Positions 22,220 through 30,390 of a stretch of DNA of 36,994 nucleotides are shown piece after piece. The stretch spans positions 1 through 36,994 of the forward strand of contig JACQUW010000070.1 of assembly GCA_016210115.1 (NCBI GenBank). Direction: 5' to 3'. The notes under the pieces were generated by a model that was not told the origin of the DNA, searched no databases, and saw only the letters and a list, made by a program, of their open reading frames with translations. Within the stretch, counting starts at the first letter, position 1. Each line of letters opens with the position of its first letter. The DNA comes from Deltaproteobacteria bacterium (GTDB lineage Bacteria; Desulfobacterota; Binatia; UBA9968). Both the position numbers and the translations under genes were made by a program.

Positions 22220-23314
22220 TTAGTCGCGAATATCCTGCAGGAACCAGTCCGTTGGAAGTTCTCGCCCGACTCCCGCCTTTTTAGCCAACTCCAACAGCCT
22301 CGCTCCAACAGCAGCAAACTGGATTCCGGAGCCCGGCACATTATGGAAATAGGTTATCTGGCGATCATCTGTTCTTCCAGGCCTATGACCGCTGGCGATC
22401 TCCGCGAGAGTCGGCAGATCTTCCCGCTGTTCCAGTGGAGCCCCATACTGCTCATAAAGCTTGCGCCGGGTGCGCTCGTGCTCATTTAACTCTGCCGCTG
22501 CCGCCTTTACTCCCACTGCCCCACCCTTGAGATGCCGGACCACGACGTCCATTTTTTTCACGGCCTTGGGCTCCACTTCGAATGGTAGAACGCAGGCAAC
22601 ATGCATTCCCGGCTGGAGCCAGTCCTCTTTTACGACTTGGGAGAGCGAATCCGTGCAGCTCGAAAGAAGATCCACGTCTTTGACAGCCTCCTCGGGACGT
22701 TCTACAGCTCTCACTTCGATGCCGAGCCTGTCGGACATTTCCCTGGCGAACTCCAACCGGTGCGAAGGTGTGGGACTGAAGATCTTAACGCGCTTTATCG
22801 GCAAGACCTCGCAGAAAGCAAGCGTGTGGGTTCGCGCCATTCCACCCGAGCCGATCATGCCCAGCGTTTCACTGTTCTTACGGGCCAGAAATTTGGCAGC
22901 TACACCGCTGGTTGCCGCGACGCGCAGGTGCTGGATAATCCCGTCGTTAACGATCGCCAGAGGCTCCGCCGTGCGAGTGCTGAACAAGAGAACCAGCCCG
23001 CAGTAGGTCCCCGGAGCAATGCAAAACTTCTTGTGCGTGGGCACCCCTTCAATGTTGAGTTCAGGGTATCTGATATCGCTCTTTATTCGCAGCGCGAAAA
23101 TTTCTCTCTTGGGAACAACTCCGGCCAGACCTCCCCAGATGTAGCATCGCTCCGGTTCCGGCCCCGGCGACGGCGCTTGAACATCCATGCGCCCCCCCTC
23201 GGGGAAATTGGCCGCCATCCCCGAGCCAAGCTCTCGATAGGCCTCTTCGATGACCTCGATGCAGTCTTTCATGGACAGCAGTCTTTCGACATCCTGATTG
23301 TTGAGCAGAAGCAT
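22220..23314 (-). CDS. Ornithine cyclodeaminase / mu-crystallin family protein
   Basis: An NAD(P)-dependent enzyme of the ornithine cyclodeaminase/mu-crystallin family, 364 residues. Members include ornithine cyclodeaminase, alanine dehydrogenase and ketimine or imine reductases; the substrate here is not predictable. The Rossmann loop is LGMIGSGGMARTHTLAF (about residues 151-167), preceded by HLRVAATSGVAAKFLA, both family hallmarks. LLSSCTDSLSQVV and GMHVACVLPFEVEPK follow. I place the start at 23314 because AAAGAGG lies about 6 bases upstream; an upstream TTG would add 24 residues without such a signal. It is the first gene of an operon with the substrate-binding protein. A terminator-like hairpin sits in its leader at 23409-23439. 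Confidence 0.87.
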   Translation of the reverse strand: MLLLNNQDVERLLSMKDCIEVIEEAYRELGSGMAANFPEGGRMDVQAPSPGPEPERCYIWGGLAGVVPKREIFALRIKSDIRYPELNIEGVPTHKKFCIAPGTYCGLVLLFSTRTAEPLAIVNDGIIQHLRVAATSGVAAKFLARKNSETLGMIGSGGMARTHTLAFCEVLPIKRVKIFSPTPSHRLEFAREMSDRLGIEVRAVERPEEAVKDVDLLSSCTDSLSQVVKEDWLQPGMHVACVLPFEVEPKAVKKMDVVVRHLKGGAVGVKAAAAELNEHERTRRKLYEQYGAPLEQREDLPTLAEIASGHRPGRTDDRQITYFHNVPGSGIQFAAVGARLLELAKKAGVGRELPTDWFLQDIRD

Positions 23315-23408
23315 CGCGAACCTCTTTCCAATTAAGTTAAAGACGAAAACATACTGGGTGATCGTCTTCTGATCAGAGCAAAACAACTTCGAAGAAAGAA
23401 AAACAGCG

Positions 23409-23439
23409 AAAAAAAGGCGGCGACAAGGAATCTGCCGCC
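23409..23439 (-). terminator. Terminator-like hairpin in the leader of the cyclodeaminase-like gene
   Basis: On the minus strand: GGCGGC, 12-base loop, GCCGCC, then seven T residues. It lies about 95 bases upstream of the start at 23314 and there is no minus-strand gene before it, so it would act on the leader of that operon or protect it from antisense read-through. Confidence 0.5.
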
Positions 23440-23571
23440 AGCAAATGCTATTTTAAACTTGCCGCTATTGCAAGACGCGCTCGAGCCTGGTTTTTCCTCG
23501 GGCTCCGACGGTGGAAGAATTTCCGTCTTGTATGATCGTAAGAATGACTATGGTCTCAAGATAACTGCGCG

Positions 23572-24360
23572 ATGTTGTGGAATAGACGGGCTCATGCTAA
23601 CTTTTTTGTCATGATGTGTTTTTTGCGACGGAAAATTGAGCAAATGCGATCAAGCGGCGATGCGGCTGGCCAAGCGAAGCAGCTATCCGTGATTGTCGGC
23701 CTGGTGGCCTGGTTCCTGATCGCCAGCGCCACGGCGTGGGCGGGTACGATCAAGGGGAGCGTCCGATACGCGGGTGCGCCGCTGGAAAGGAAAAAGTTTC
23801 CTGTCACGATTGATCAGTACCTCTGCGGCAAAGAAAAAGAGGCTCAAGACCTGGTTCTCGCTTCGACCAATGGCATTTCGAATGCTGTGGTGTCGCTCCA
23901 GAACGTTCCACCCGGTGCCAAACGGGAATGGAATTTCCCTCCGGCAAAAATGGATCAGAAGCAGTGCATGTTCGTCCCGCGCGTGGTCCTGGTCCCCGTT
24001 GGCGGGAACGTGGAATTTTTAAACAGTGACCGCCTGTTGCATAACGTCAGGAGCGGCGGAAAAGAGAATCCCCCATTCAACCGGGCGCAACCCCACGCGC
24101 GGACCATTTCAATCACGTTCAAAACCCCTGAGTTTCTCCGGGTGGATTGTGACCTCCATTCCTGGATGCGCGGTTGGGTTATCGTCGCTGAGCACCCCTT
24201 CTACGCCGTCACCAATGGACAGGGCGAATTCTTTCTCGATAATGTCCCGCCGGGCAGGTACACCCTTAGGATCTGGCAAGAGAGCCTGGGGACCGTAACG
24301 CACCCGGTAACGGTCGATACAGGCACTACCACCGTCTCGGTAGAAATGGGCAAGAAATAG
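23572..24360 (+). CDS. Secreted blue-copper (cupredoxin) protein with a C-terminal carboxypeptidase-regulatory-like domain
   Basis: A 262-residue exported protein (counting from 23572). A hydrophobic segment at about 39-57 (VIVGLVAWFLIASATAWA) is the signal peptide; M25 is another plausible start, and no clear ribosome binding site decides. The cupredoxin part has a complete type-1 copper set: H157 (RLLHNVRS) and the C-x2-H-x2-M loop C193, H196, M199 (VDCDLHSWM). The end (about 205-262) is a carboxypeptidase-regulatory-like fold: AVTNGQGEFFLDNVPPGRYT then LRIWQESLG. Such proteins occur in methylamine-utilisation-like and respiratory contexts as periplasmic electron carriers. It stands alone on the plus strand; the next gene, also a secreted redox-type protein, is convergent. 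Confidence 0.82.
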   Translation: MLWNRRAHANFFVMMCFLRRKIEQMRSSGDAAGQAKQLSVIVGLVAWFLIASATAWAGTIKGSVRYAGAPLERKKFPVTIDQYLCGKEKEAQDLVLASTNGISNAVVSLQNVPPGAKREWNFPPAKMDQKQCMFVPRVVLVPVGGNVEFLNSDRLLHNVRSGGKENPPFNRAQPHARTISITFKTPEFLRVDCDLHSWMRGWVIVAEHPFYAVTNGQGEFFLDNVPPGRYTLRIWQESLGTVTHPVTVDTGTTTVSVEMGKK

Positions 24361-24690
24361 CCTGCGGAATTGCCTCCTGGCTGTGCCGGTTCACTCATAA
24401 TAATCAAAGCTGGGACCGAAGGGGCAGGCCTGTAGGTCGCAGACGTAGGTCCGCGCAGGTTGTGGAAGGCAGAGACCAGGAAATAACCAACCTTGGAGCC
24501 TCAAGGTAGTGGCCCACCTGTCTGCGTGCGGACACCTGCCCGCGCCCTGGAAGGCGGGCGCACAGGCAGGTCGGCTGCGACCGGAAGGCGTGCCCCTGAG
24601 GAAACCACCCCTTCGACCCAAGCTCAGGACATGCTTTCCGAGAGTGACGAAACGATCCACGATTTCTAAAGGAATTTTTGGGACACGATA
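24361..24690. other. Convergent intergenic region with palindromic repeat
   Basis: 330 bases between two convergent genes. It holds one 62-bp GC-rich palindromic repeat (24513-24574), which may also act as a transcription stop. No gene is supported here. Confidence 0.6.
24513..24574. repeat. 62-bp GC-rich palindromic repeat, copy 1
   Basis: Starts CCCACCTGTCTGCGTGCGG and ends GCGCACAGGCAGGTCGG. The ends are imperfect inverted repeats and the middle (CCCGC ... GCGGG) forms an inner stem. It differs from the copy at 25332-25393 by one base in 62. Confidence 0.85.
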
Positions 24691-25146
24691 CTAGGGAGAC
24701 ACCACGATCTTTTTTGAGGCTTCCCATGCGGCGGAATGGGTGGGCTCCTCAACGGCGCGGAGCGAACCTCCTTCATCCAGCGCAATCGTGAAGGTGACCT
24801 TGGGGTAGGAATATACCGGGTGAAGATATACTCGGGCGATTTCAGCGGTGTTAATGTACAAAGCGATGTAACGTACAAAGTGCTCGGCCAAAGATGGGTG
24901 CTCGCCGCCCGCTCCCACCGTGACGGTGACGTCGAACCATTGCCCTCGCTTGACGGAGTCAGGCGCCACGATTTTTGGCGTATGTTTCGGATCATAGGAG
25001 CTGCGCAGTTCCTTGTACTCGGGTGTGAATTGCTCTTCCTGTCCACCCCAGGCGGGCTGCGTCGCCACGTTGGCGAACCATCCACCTAGACCCAGCCCGA
25101 GCACGACCGCAATCCATGCAGCGCGCTGCTTCTGGCCGCTTCGCAT
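24691..25146 (-). CDS. Secreted superoxide-reductase-like (class II SORL) domain protein without the cysteine ligand
   Basis: A 151-residue exported protein. An N-terminal signal segment (about 9-33) is followed by a domain resembling neelaredoxin/desulfoferrodoxin superoxide reductases: KHTPKIVAPDSVKRG (H55), GEHPSLAEHFVRYIALY (H83, H89) and LRAVEEPTHSAAWE (H137). In true superoxide reductases the last motif is C-N-x-H-G-x-W with cysteine and histidine binding iron. Here proline (P135) stands at the cysteine position, the histidine is shifted by one, and the mature protein has no cysteine at all. So superoxide reductase activity is doubtful. A sulfur-carrier or other SoxY-like immunoglobulin fold is an alternative. 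I chose ATG 25146 because AAGGAGG lies 5 bases upstream. The gene is bracketed by two copies of a palindromic repeat. Confidence 0.7.
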   Translation of the reverse strand: MRSGQKQRAAWIAVVLGLGLGGWFANVATQPAWGGQEEQFTPEYKELRSSYDPKHTPKIVAPDSVKRGQWFDVTVTVGAGGEHPSLAEHFVRYIALYINTAEIARVYLHPVYSYPKVTFTIALDEGGSLRAVEEPTHSAAWEASKKIVVSP

Positions 25147-25331
25147 TTTTACCTCCTTGTGCCGATTCTCCGCCGCTCCCTCGCGCACAGCCTGCGACCG
25201 GGATGTTGAGCGCGACAGGAATCACCATAAAATTTGCTTTGCTCGAAAATATCAAGCCACACTCGAGCTCGTGGGGCGTAAGGAAGCGGGCCGCGGACGT
25301 CCGATGAGCCCGGTTCGACTCATGGCACCTG

Positions 25332-25393
25332 CCCACCTGTCTGCGTGCGGACACCTGCCCGCGCCCTGGCAGGCGGGCGCACAGGCAGGTCGG
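25332..25393. repeat. 62-bp GC-rich palindromic repeat, copy 2
   Basis: Same sequence and orientation as 24513-24574 with one mismatch. It lies between the starts of the SORL gene leader and the end of the response-regulator cyclase gene, and both copies may fold as strong hairpins. Confidence 0.85.
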
Positions 25394-25460
25394 CCGCGGC
25401 CCGAACCCTTGCGCCCCGAGGCTGACTTCGACTGCGCCACTTTCGTAAGAATCAGCAGGG

Positions 25461-26522
25461 CTAGGCGTCGCGCCAGCGGAGCACGTCGTATGCCATCACT
25501 CCATCTTGCTTACCGGCCACTCTGAGGAGCCCCAGATCTCGTACTTCCACTTTCGTCTTCACCCGCTCATACGTGCTGCCAGTGATAAGGATCTGTCCGG
25601 GACCGGCGTTCGATTCAAATCGCTGGGCGACGTTTACCTCATTTCCGATGACCGTGTAATCCATTCTACGTTCGGAACCGATGTTTCCCGCAATGACGAC
25701 GCCGGTGTTGATTCCTATGCCCATGTGGAGACGAAGATCCGGAAATTTGGCGAAGGTGTTACGCTTTAATTGCTCCTGCATTTTCAGGGCGCAGCGCACC
25801 GCGTTCGCGGCATCATTCTCATCGCGCATGGGAGCCCCAAAAAAAGCCATGAAGCCGTCTCCCCGAAATTTGTCAAGCGTCCCTCTGAACTCGAACACGG
25901 CGTCGATCACGTGAGTCAGGTAGACATTGAGAATGTCAACGGCGTCCTGCGGATCGAGCCGCTCGGCAATGGGCGAAAATCCCCGCAGGTCGCCAAAGAG
26001 AATGGTGACTTCACGCTTCTCTCCGCCCAATTTCAAGTGACTTCCAGGATCGGCGATGATCTCCGCGGCCACTTGCTCGGATACATACCGGCCCAAAAGC
26101 GTGCGCAGGAGACGATTCTTTCCCTCAATGTCGTCATGGAGCATCTTGATTCTCAAAAGCGATTTGACGCGCGTCAAGAGCTCTTCCCGGTTGAACGGTT
26201 TGCTGAGAAAGTCGTCGGCGCCGGCTTTGATTCCACGAATTCGGTGGCTTACGTCGCCGAGCGCCGTCAGCATCACGACCGGCAGGAGACGGGTGTTTTC
26301 ATCGGCGCGGATACGCTCGCAAACCTCGTATCCCGACATGCCCGGCATCATCACGTCGAGCAGAACGAGATCCGGCGCGGCGGTCTGCACATGCTCGAGA
26401 GCCGCGGGTCCATCGGCCACGGTGATGACCTCGTATTCCGCGGACGTCAGCGCTTTCTTCAGGAGCTCGAGATTCTGCCGGTTGTCATCAACCGCGAGAA
26501 TCCGGGCAGGTCCACTCGCCAA
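25461..26522 (-). CDS. Response regulator with class III nucleotide cyclase output
   Basis: A 353-residue two-domain protein. The receiver (1-120) has D12, D13, the phospho-acceptor D56 (LVLLDVMMPGMSG), T86 and K108 (FLSKPF). After a helical linker (YVSEQVAAEII) comes a class III cyclase domain (about 165-345): VTILFGDLRGFS (D178), LDKFRGDGFMAFFG (K218, D222) and YTVIGNEVNVAQRFE (N297, R301). The position often occupied by Asp before VN is Asn-Glu here, so base preference is uncertain. Phosphorylation would be expected to switch cAMP or cGMP synthesis. It is last in an operon with a stand-alone receiver (26 bases upstream) and a histidine kinase. Confidence 0.92.
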   Translation of the reverse strand: MASGPARILAVDDNRQNLELLKKALTSAEYEVITVADGPAALEHVQTAAPDLVLLDVMMPGMSGYEVCERIRADENTRLLPVVMLTALGDVSHRIRGIKAGADDFLSKPFNREELLTRVKSLLRIKMLHDDIEGKNRLLRTLLGRYVSEQVAAEIIADPGSHLKLGGEKREVTILFGDLRGFSPIAERLDPQDAVDILNVYLTHVIDAVFEFRGTLDKFRGDGFMAFFGAPMRDENDAANAVRCALKMQEQLKRNTFAKFPDLRLHMGIGINTGVVIAGNIGSERRMDYTVIGNEVNVAQRFESNAGPGQILITGSTYERVKTKVEVRDLGLLRVAGKQDGVMAYDVLRWRDA

Positions 26523-26548
26523 CTCCGTACTCCTTCTGTTGCCGAGCT

Positions 26549-26923
26549 TCAGTTTTCAGGAACCAGATTCCGAATCACCTGAAGCAATTCCCGCGGGCTG
26601 TAGGGTTTCGCCACATAAGCCGAGGCGCCGGCCTCCTTCGCCTTCTCGCTATCGCCGCTGAGAGCGAACGACGTGATCACAACGATCGGAATGGCGGCCG
26701 TCTTTGGGTCGGCGCGAAGTTTCCGGGTCGCATCGAGCCCGGAAAGCCTTGGAAGCTGGATGTCCATGAGAATCAGGTCGGGCAGTTCTCTGAATGCCGT
26801 GGCGACCCCCTGCTCGCCGTCAACCGCTTCGATCAATCGGTACGAGGTGCGGCTCAGGAGCTGCCGGACGATTTTGAGATTGAACTCGTTGTCCTCTACG
26901 TACAGGATGGTTTTACCGCTCAT
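26549..26923 (-). CDS. Stand-alone receiver-domain response regulator
   Basis: A 124-residue CheY/DivK-like single-domain response regulator. Acidic pocket E10, D11; phospho-acceptor D54 in LILMDIQLPRLSG; conserved Thr/Ser in VVITSFAL and lysine in YVAKPYS. It has no output domain, so it probably relays phosphate or acts through protein binding between the kinase and the cyclase. Its start overlaps the kinase stop by 4 bases (ATGA), which implies coupling. Confidence 0.93.
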   Translation of the reverse strand: MSGKTILYVEDNEFNLKIVRQLLSRTSYRLIEAVDGEQGVATAFRELPDLILMDIQLPRLSGLDATRKLRADPKTAAIPIVVITSFALSGDSEKAKEAGASAYVAKPYSPRELLQVIRNLVPEN

Positions 26924-28578
26924 GCCGGTTTTCCTCCATTCACACGCAACGGGATCTCAAAAAAGAACGTCGAGCCCTTTCCCAGTTCGCTCTCCACCCA
27001 GATGCGGCCGCCGTGCATTTCGACAAACTTCTTCGTAATGCTGAGCCCCAGCCCGGTTCCGCCGAATTCCCGGGTAATGGTGGCGTCCACCTGACGAAAC
27101 TCCCTAAAAACATGCTCGATCTGGTCCGGGGGAATGCCGATACCCGTGTCGGACACGCGATAGAGCAATTTGTCCCGCTTTTGCTCGACCCAAATTTCCA
27201 CCCCTCCCTTTTTGGTGAATTTCAGCGCGTTCCCGACCAGATTCATGAGACACTGCGTGATCCGTTTTCCGTCCCCGAAGGCTAGCGGAATAGTCTCCTG
27301 CGCTGCCGCGATCAATTCCAATCCCTTCTCTGCCGCCAGTGACTGTAGTGACGCCCTGGTGGTATCCACCACATCCTGCACCGAATACTCAGCGAGTGCG
27401 AGTTCCATACGACCCGCCTCGATCTTCGAGAGATCGAGGACCTCGTTGATCAGGTTCAGCAGGTGCTTTCCGTTCACCTGAACATCCACCAGCGGGTCCC
27501 TGATGTGAGGCGGAATCTCCCCATAGAGGTCGTCGAGAAGCATCTCAATGAACCCGAGGATGGCATTCATCGGCGTGCGCAGCTCATGGCTCATATTAGC
27601 CAGGAACTCCGACTTCGCCTTGCTGGCTTGCTGGAGCTGTTCGTTGAGTGTTTGAAGCTGCCGCGTGGCCTCGCGCTGGTTCTCATAAAGAGTGTGCAAT
27701 TCCTTGCCCATCTGATTCATCCGATCCGCCAGCGCCCCGAACTCATCCCGATTGGGCACGTTGATCGTCGCCCGGAAGTTTCCCTTCGCCACTTCGGTCA
27801 CAAATCCGTGGGCCTCTTGCACCGGCAGGATGAAGGACCACGAAATCACGAAGCCAAGCAGCACGGCGAGCATGATCGAGCTCGCCACGAAGCCCGACAT
27901 AACGATCAGCGATCTTTGGTTCGTTGCGCCGACGCTCGCGCGCAGGCTGTCCATCTTTTCCTGTTCCCGCTTGACGACTTGATCGACGAGCTCTTCGATC
28001 TGCAGATACAAGGGGTACTCTTTATTGAGCTGCAAGCTCATCGCCGCCTCGACCCTGCCATCCCTGACGAAGTTCGCGATGTCCGCCACTGTGGTCAAGG
28101 CCGATTCCTGCGCGGTGCGGATCCGCTGGATCAAATCCCGCTCTTCCGGCCGGGCAAACCTTTCGAGGCGCGCCAGAGTGTTGTTAAACCGATTGTTCTC
28201 CCGCAGGATCTTCGCGATCGTCGTCTCATCTTTCAAGAGCAAAGCCATGGCAGTAAAATTCATTTGCAAGGCGAGGGCATGCTGGATGTCCTGAGACCAA
28301 TGAACCCGCTCGTGCGCCTGATCCAGAAGTTGGCTTTGCGCGGACATTTTGGCGATGGTCTGGAGGCTCATTCCTCCCATCGCCAGGAAGAGCAGCGTCA
28401 CCAGCATGTACCCCGAAAACAGTTTTGCATGGACGGACGCCTTGATGCTGGCGACCCATCGAACGAGCTTTCCCAGCGGGGAGCGAGTTAGCAGGACATG
28501 CGCGATTCTTTCCCCCCAGCCGCTTGGCCCCTGAGCCAAGGCAAAAGTGCCGGGATCAGCGATTTGTTCTTTTGCCAT
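26920..28578 (-). CDS. Membrane sensor histidine kinase with HAMP domain
   Basis: A 552-residue histidine kinase from the ATG at 28578; a longer frame from 28677 adds an unlikely basic stretch. There are two membrane segments (about 55-80 and 225-250) flanking a helical periplasmic sensor of four-helix-bundle type, then HAMP (about 250-305), a coiled coil, HisKA with H331 (EFLANMSHELRTPMNAILGF), and HATPase with the N box LMNLVGNALKFTKKG, G1 box VSDTGIGIPPD and G2 GGTGLGLSITKKF. All key residues are present. The partner proteins are the receiver and the receiver-cyclase encoded just downstream in the same operon. The signal sensed is unknown. Confidence 0.93.
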   Translation of the reverse strand: MAKEQIADPGTFALAQGPSGWGERIAHVLLTRSPLGKLVRWVASIKASVHAKLFSGYMLVTLLFLAMGGMSLQTIAKMSAQSQLLDQAHERVHWSQDIQHALALQMNFTAMALLLKDETTIAKILRENNRFNNTLARLERFARPEERDLIQRIRTAQESALTTVADIANFVRDGRVEAAMSLQLNKEYPLYLQIEELVDQVVKREQEKMDSLRASVGATNQRSLIVMSGFVASSIMLAVLLGFVISWSFILPVQEAHGFVTEVAKGNFRATINVPNRDEFGALADRMNQMGKELHTLYENQREATRQLQTLNEQLQQASKAKSEFLANMSHELRTPMNAILGFIEMLLDDLYGEIPPHIRDPLVDVQVNGKHLLNLINEVLDLSKIEAGRMELALAEYSVQDVVDTTRASLQSLAAEKGLELIAAAQETIPLAFGDGKRITQCLMNLVGNALKFTKKGGVEIWVEQKRDKLLYRVSDTGIGIPPDQIEHVFREFRQVDATITREFGGTGLGLSITKKFVEMHGGRIWVESELGKGSTFFFEIPLRVNGGKPA

Positions 28579-28804
28579 GCACCTGTCCCACGGCGATCGA
28601 GCCCACCGCCGTATTATGGAATAAGTCCTTCGAATTGCAACGCGACTTGAACTTATCCAGGATAAATTGAACTTCACTCAAGTCAACCCACTAAATCCGG
28701 AGGGGCGGGCAAGGATTTGTGTCAGGAAAAGGAGCGAGCGGGCGCCTGCAGGTTTTCTGGCGTTCTGTTAACTCCGGAGAGTTATTATGCAGCTATACGA
28801 TATT

Positions 28805-29356
28805 TCAAAATTCGTACGTCACTTTCGCAAAGAGGCTGTAGGCCGTCTTCCCCGATAGCGCTCCGTAAGCATCGCCTGCCCTAAACGCGGCGCCCACCAT
28901 TTCAATTTCAATTTTCTTCCAATCTTTAATAAGGAAATACAGCATCCACTCCTGGCCGATATTCTTGTTGATGCCGTCCGGGTCGGCTTCAATGCGCGCA
29001 TCGCGCAGGAAAGGAGCGGCCTGAAGTTGTCGAAAGTGACGGTAAGCAAACTCAACGTGACTTTTCGAAAAGAGCGGAAACTGCACAGCCAAGACTGGAA
29101 TGCTCAGGTTAGAAAGCTCGGGCCTCAGCAGTTCACCGTAGGTCCGAAACTCTTCGTCGTTGCTCTGAAGACCGGTTTGTCGAAACGCCCGATCAGAGCC
29201 TCTTTCCGGGTTTTTATCGCCGGAGCCAAGGGCGTATCCCAGAATGAACACAGGCCGAACGGGAAGCTCCGACTCCCATCGGCCGCCCGCGTCGACGGCC
29301 CAACCGCCCACTCGCTGCTCTCTGCGGGAGGTAACACGTGTTCGGTTACCGGGCAA
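28805..29356 (-). pseudogene. C-terminal fragment of an alginate-export-like outer-membrane barrel
   Basis: About 180 residues that look like the last strands of an AlgE-type (alginate export family) outer-membrane barrel: VFILGYALGSGDKNPERGSD near the front and alternating strands such as HVEFAYRHFRQL, EWMLYFLIKDWKKIEIEMV and a final SLFAKVTYEF with the terminal Phe expected of a barrel protein. There is no signal peptide and the N-terminal 250 or more residues of the family are missing. It most likely is a remnant. The upstream fragment at 29392-29888 is in the same direction. Confidence 0.6.
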
Positions 29357-29391
29357 GTCGGCAAGTTCTAAAAGCTTTTCTTTCCCTCGTA

Positions 29392-29888
29392 CTATCGCGA
29401 GGTCCGCCCAATAAGAAAGGTTCCCGCATTGGGCGCCGCCATATTTCCGGAAATCAAGATATTGTTCGGGGGGGCCGGAAGAACGTGCGTGAGCTTCGCC
29501 GTACTCTCCAGCTCACGTCCGTCAACCGTGACGCCCTCAAACTCGTATCTTCCTGCCGGAAACCGACGCAGGAACTCTTCGGGCGGGAGTTCGTTGAACG
29601 ACGGCTCGTCGCTCTCGAAAGACAGCTCGGTAAGGCCATGCCGGGCTAAGCGCCCTCTGGCCCAGACCGCCAGAATCTCATGTTCGTTGGGATCTTCAAT
29701 CACGAGATTCTTCCAGGCTTCTCCATCGACGAGAGCATGAATGCCCAAGTCTCCGTCCGTGTGGTTGAGTTCCAAGAAAATCTTCGCTACTTCAAAGGGG
29801 ATCTCCCACGCGCCGGGGCAGCGCACGTCAAGATAAGAGCCACTATTACTACCTGAGAAACGGACAACATGGGTCTGTGTCTCTTCAT
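29392..29888 (-). pseudogene. Frameshifted secreted protein of unknown function
   Basis: Translation should begin at ATG 29888, which has AGGAGG 7 bases upstream and encodes a good signal peptide (MKRHRPMLSVSQVVIVALIL, then TCAAPA), but this frame stops after 33 codons near 29787. The protein body lies in another frame (29826 to 29392; EIPFEVAKIFLELNHTDGD, ARHGLTELSFESDEPSFNEL, FLRRFPAGRYEFEGVTVDG). The two halves plainly belong together and one base gained or lost between about 29790 and 29826 separates them. The family is one I have seen only as hypothetical secreted proteins. The C-terminus also ends early after THVLPAPP, so the gene looks degraded and not merely mis-assembled. Confidence 0.6.
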
Positions 29889-29997
29889 TTTCATTCCTCC
29901 TGTTCGCTTGTTAGGTTAGAGAGCCGCCTAACCGTTCCGGCTTATCCGCAGCGGGGTAAGGACAAGTGGACATGGAGAGCCTTAGATCATGCCCGTA

Positions 29998-30072
29998 TCA
30001 GGTGTAGCCGCTGGAAATGGCACAAAGCAGAAGTAAACATAAGATGGGCCGAGTAACCGTACCGCTTTTCAT
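29998..30072 (-). CDS. Very short signal-peptide-like ORF
   Basis: A 24-codon frame (MKSGTVTRPILCLLLLCAIS, then SGYT) with a near-perfect ribosome binding site, AAAGGAGG, 6 bases upstream. The product is a basic start plus a hydrophobic core with LLLLCAISSG, resembling a lipoprotein signal peptide cut off by a stop. It is either the 5' remnant of a lost secreted protein or a genuine small membrane peptide. It lies upstream of two other broken secreted-protein genes on the same strand. Confidence 0.35.
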   Translation of the reverse strand: MKSGTVTRPILCLLLLCAISSGYT

Positions 30073-30390
30073 GGTGCACCTCCTTTGCCGCCAAGGTTAG
30101 CACGGGAGGTTAATGGCAAAATGATGGGAAGATTACGATTTGGTAATGTTTGACGGGGATGAAAAGGCTCTTGACGGTTCAAATTCAAGATCAAAGTCAA
30201 AGGTCCAATATCGACCCGTTAAAAGTTGAACCTGGAAGATTGAGCTTTGAACTCTCTCCGGAATCAAGCCCGTTGCTGACTTTGGCTGCCACTCCCTTGA
30301 CGGGTGATGGGCGCTGAAGTACACAGGCGGCGGTGGCAGCGTTTGCGGAGAGGATCGGTAGGACAATAACGAGTAGAAGAGGACGCTGAC
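30073..30390. other. Intergenic stretch, no supported gene
   Basis: About 320 bases upstream of the small secreted protein gene. A minus-strand frame overlapping into that gene begins with a signal-like peptide but has no ribosome binding site and no recognisable body. No repeat of the other families is present. Confidence 0.5.
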
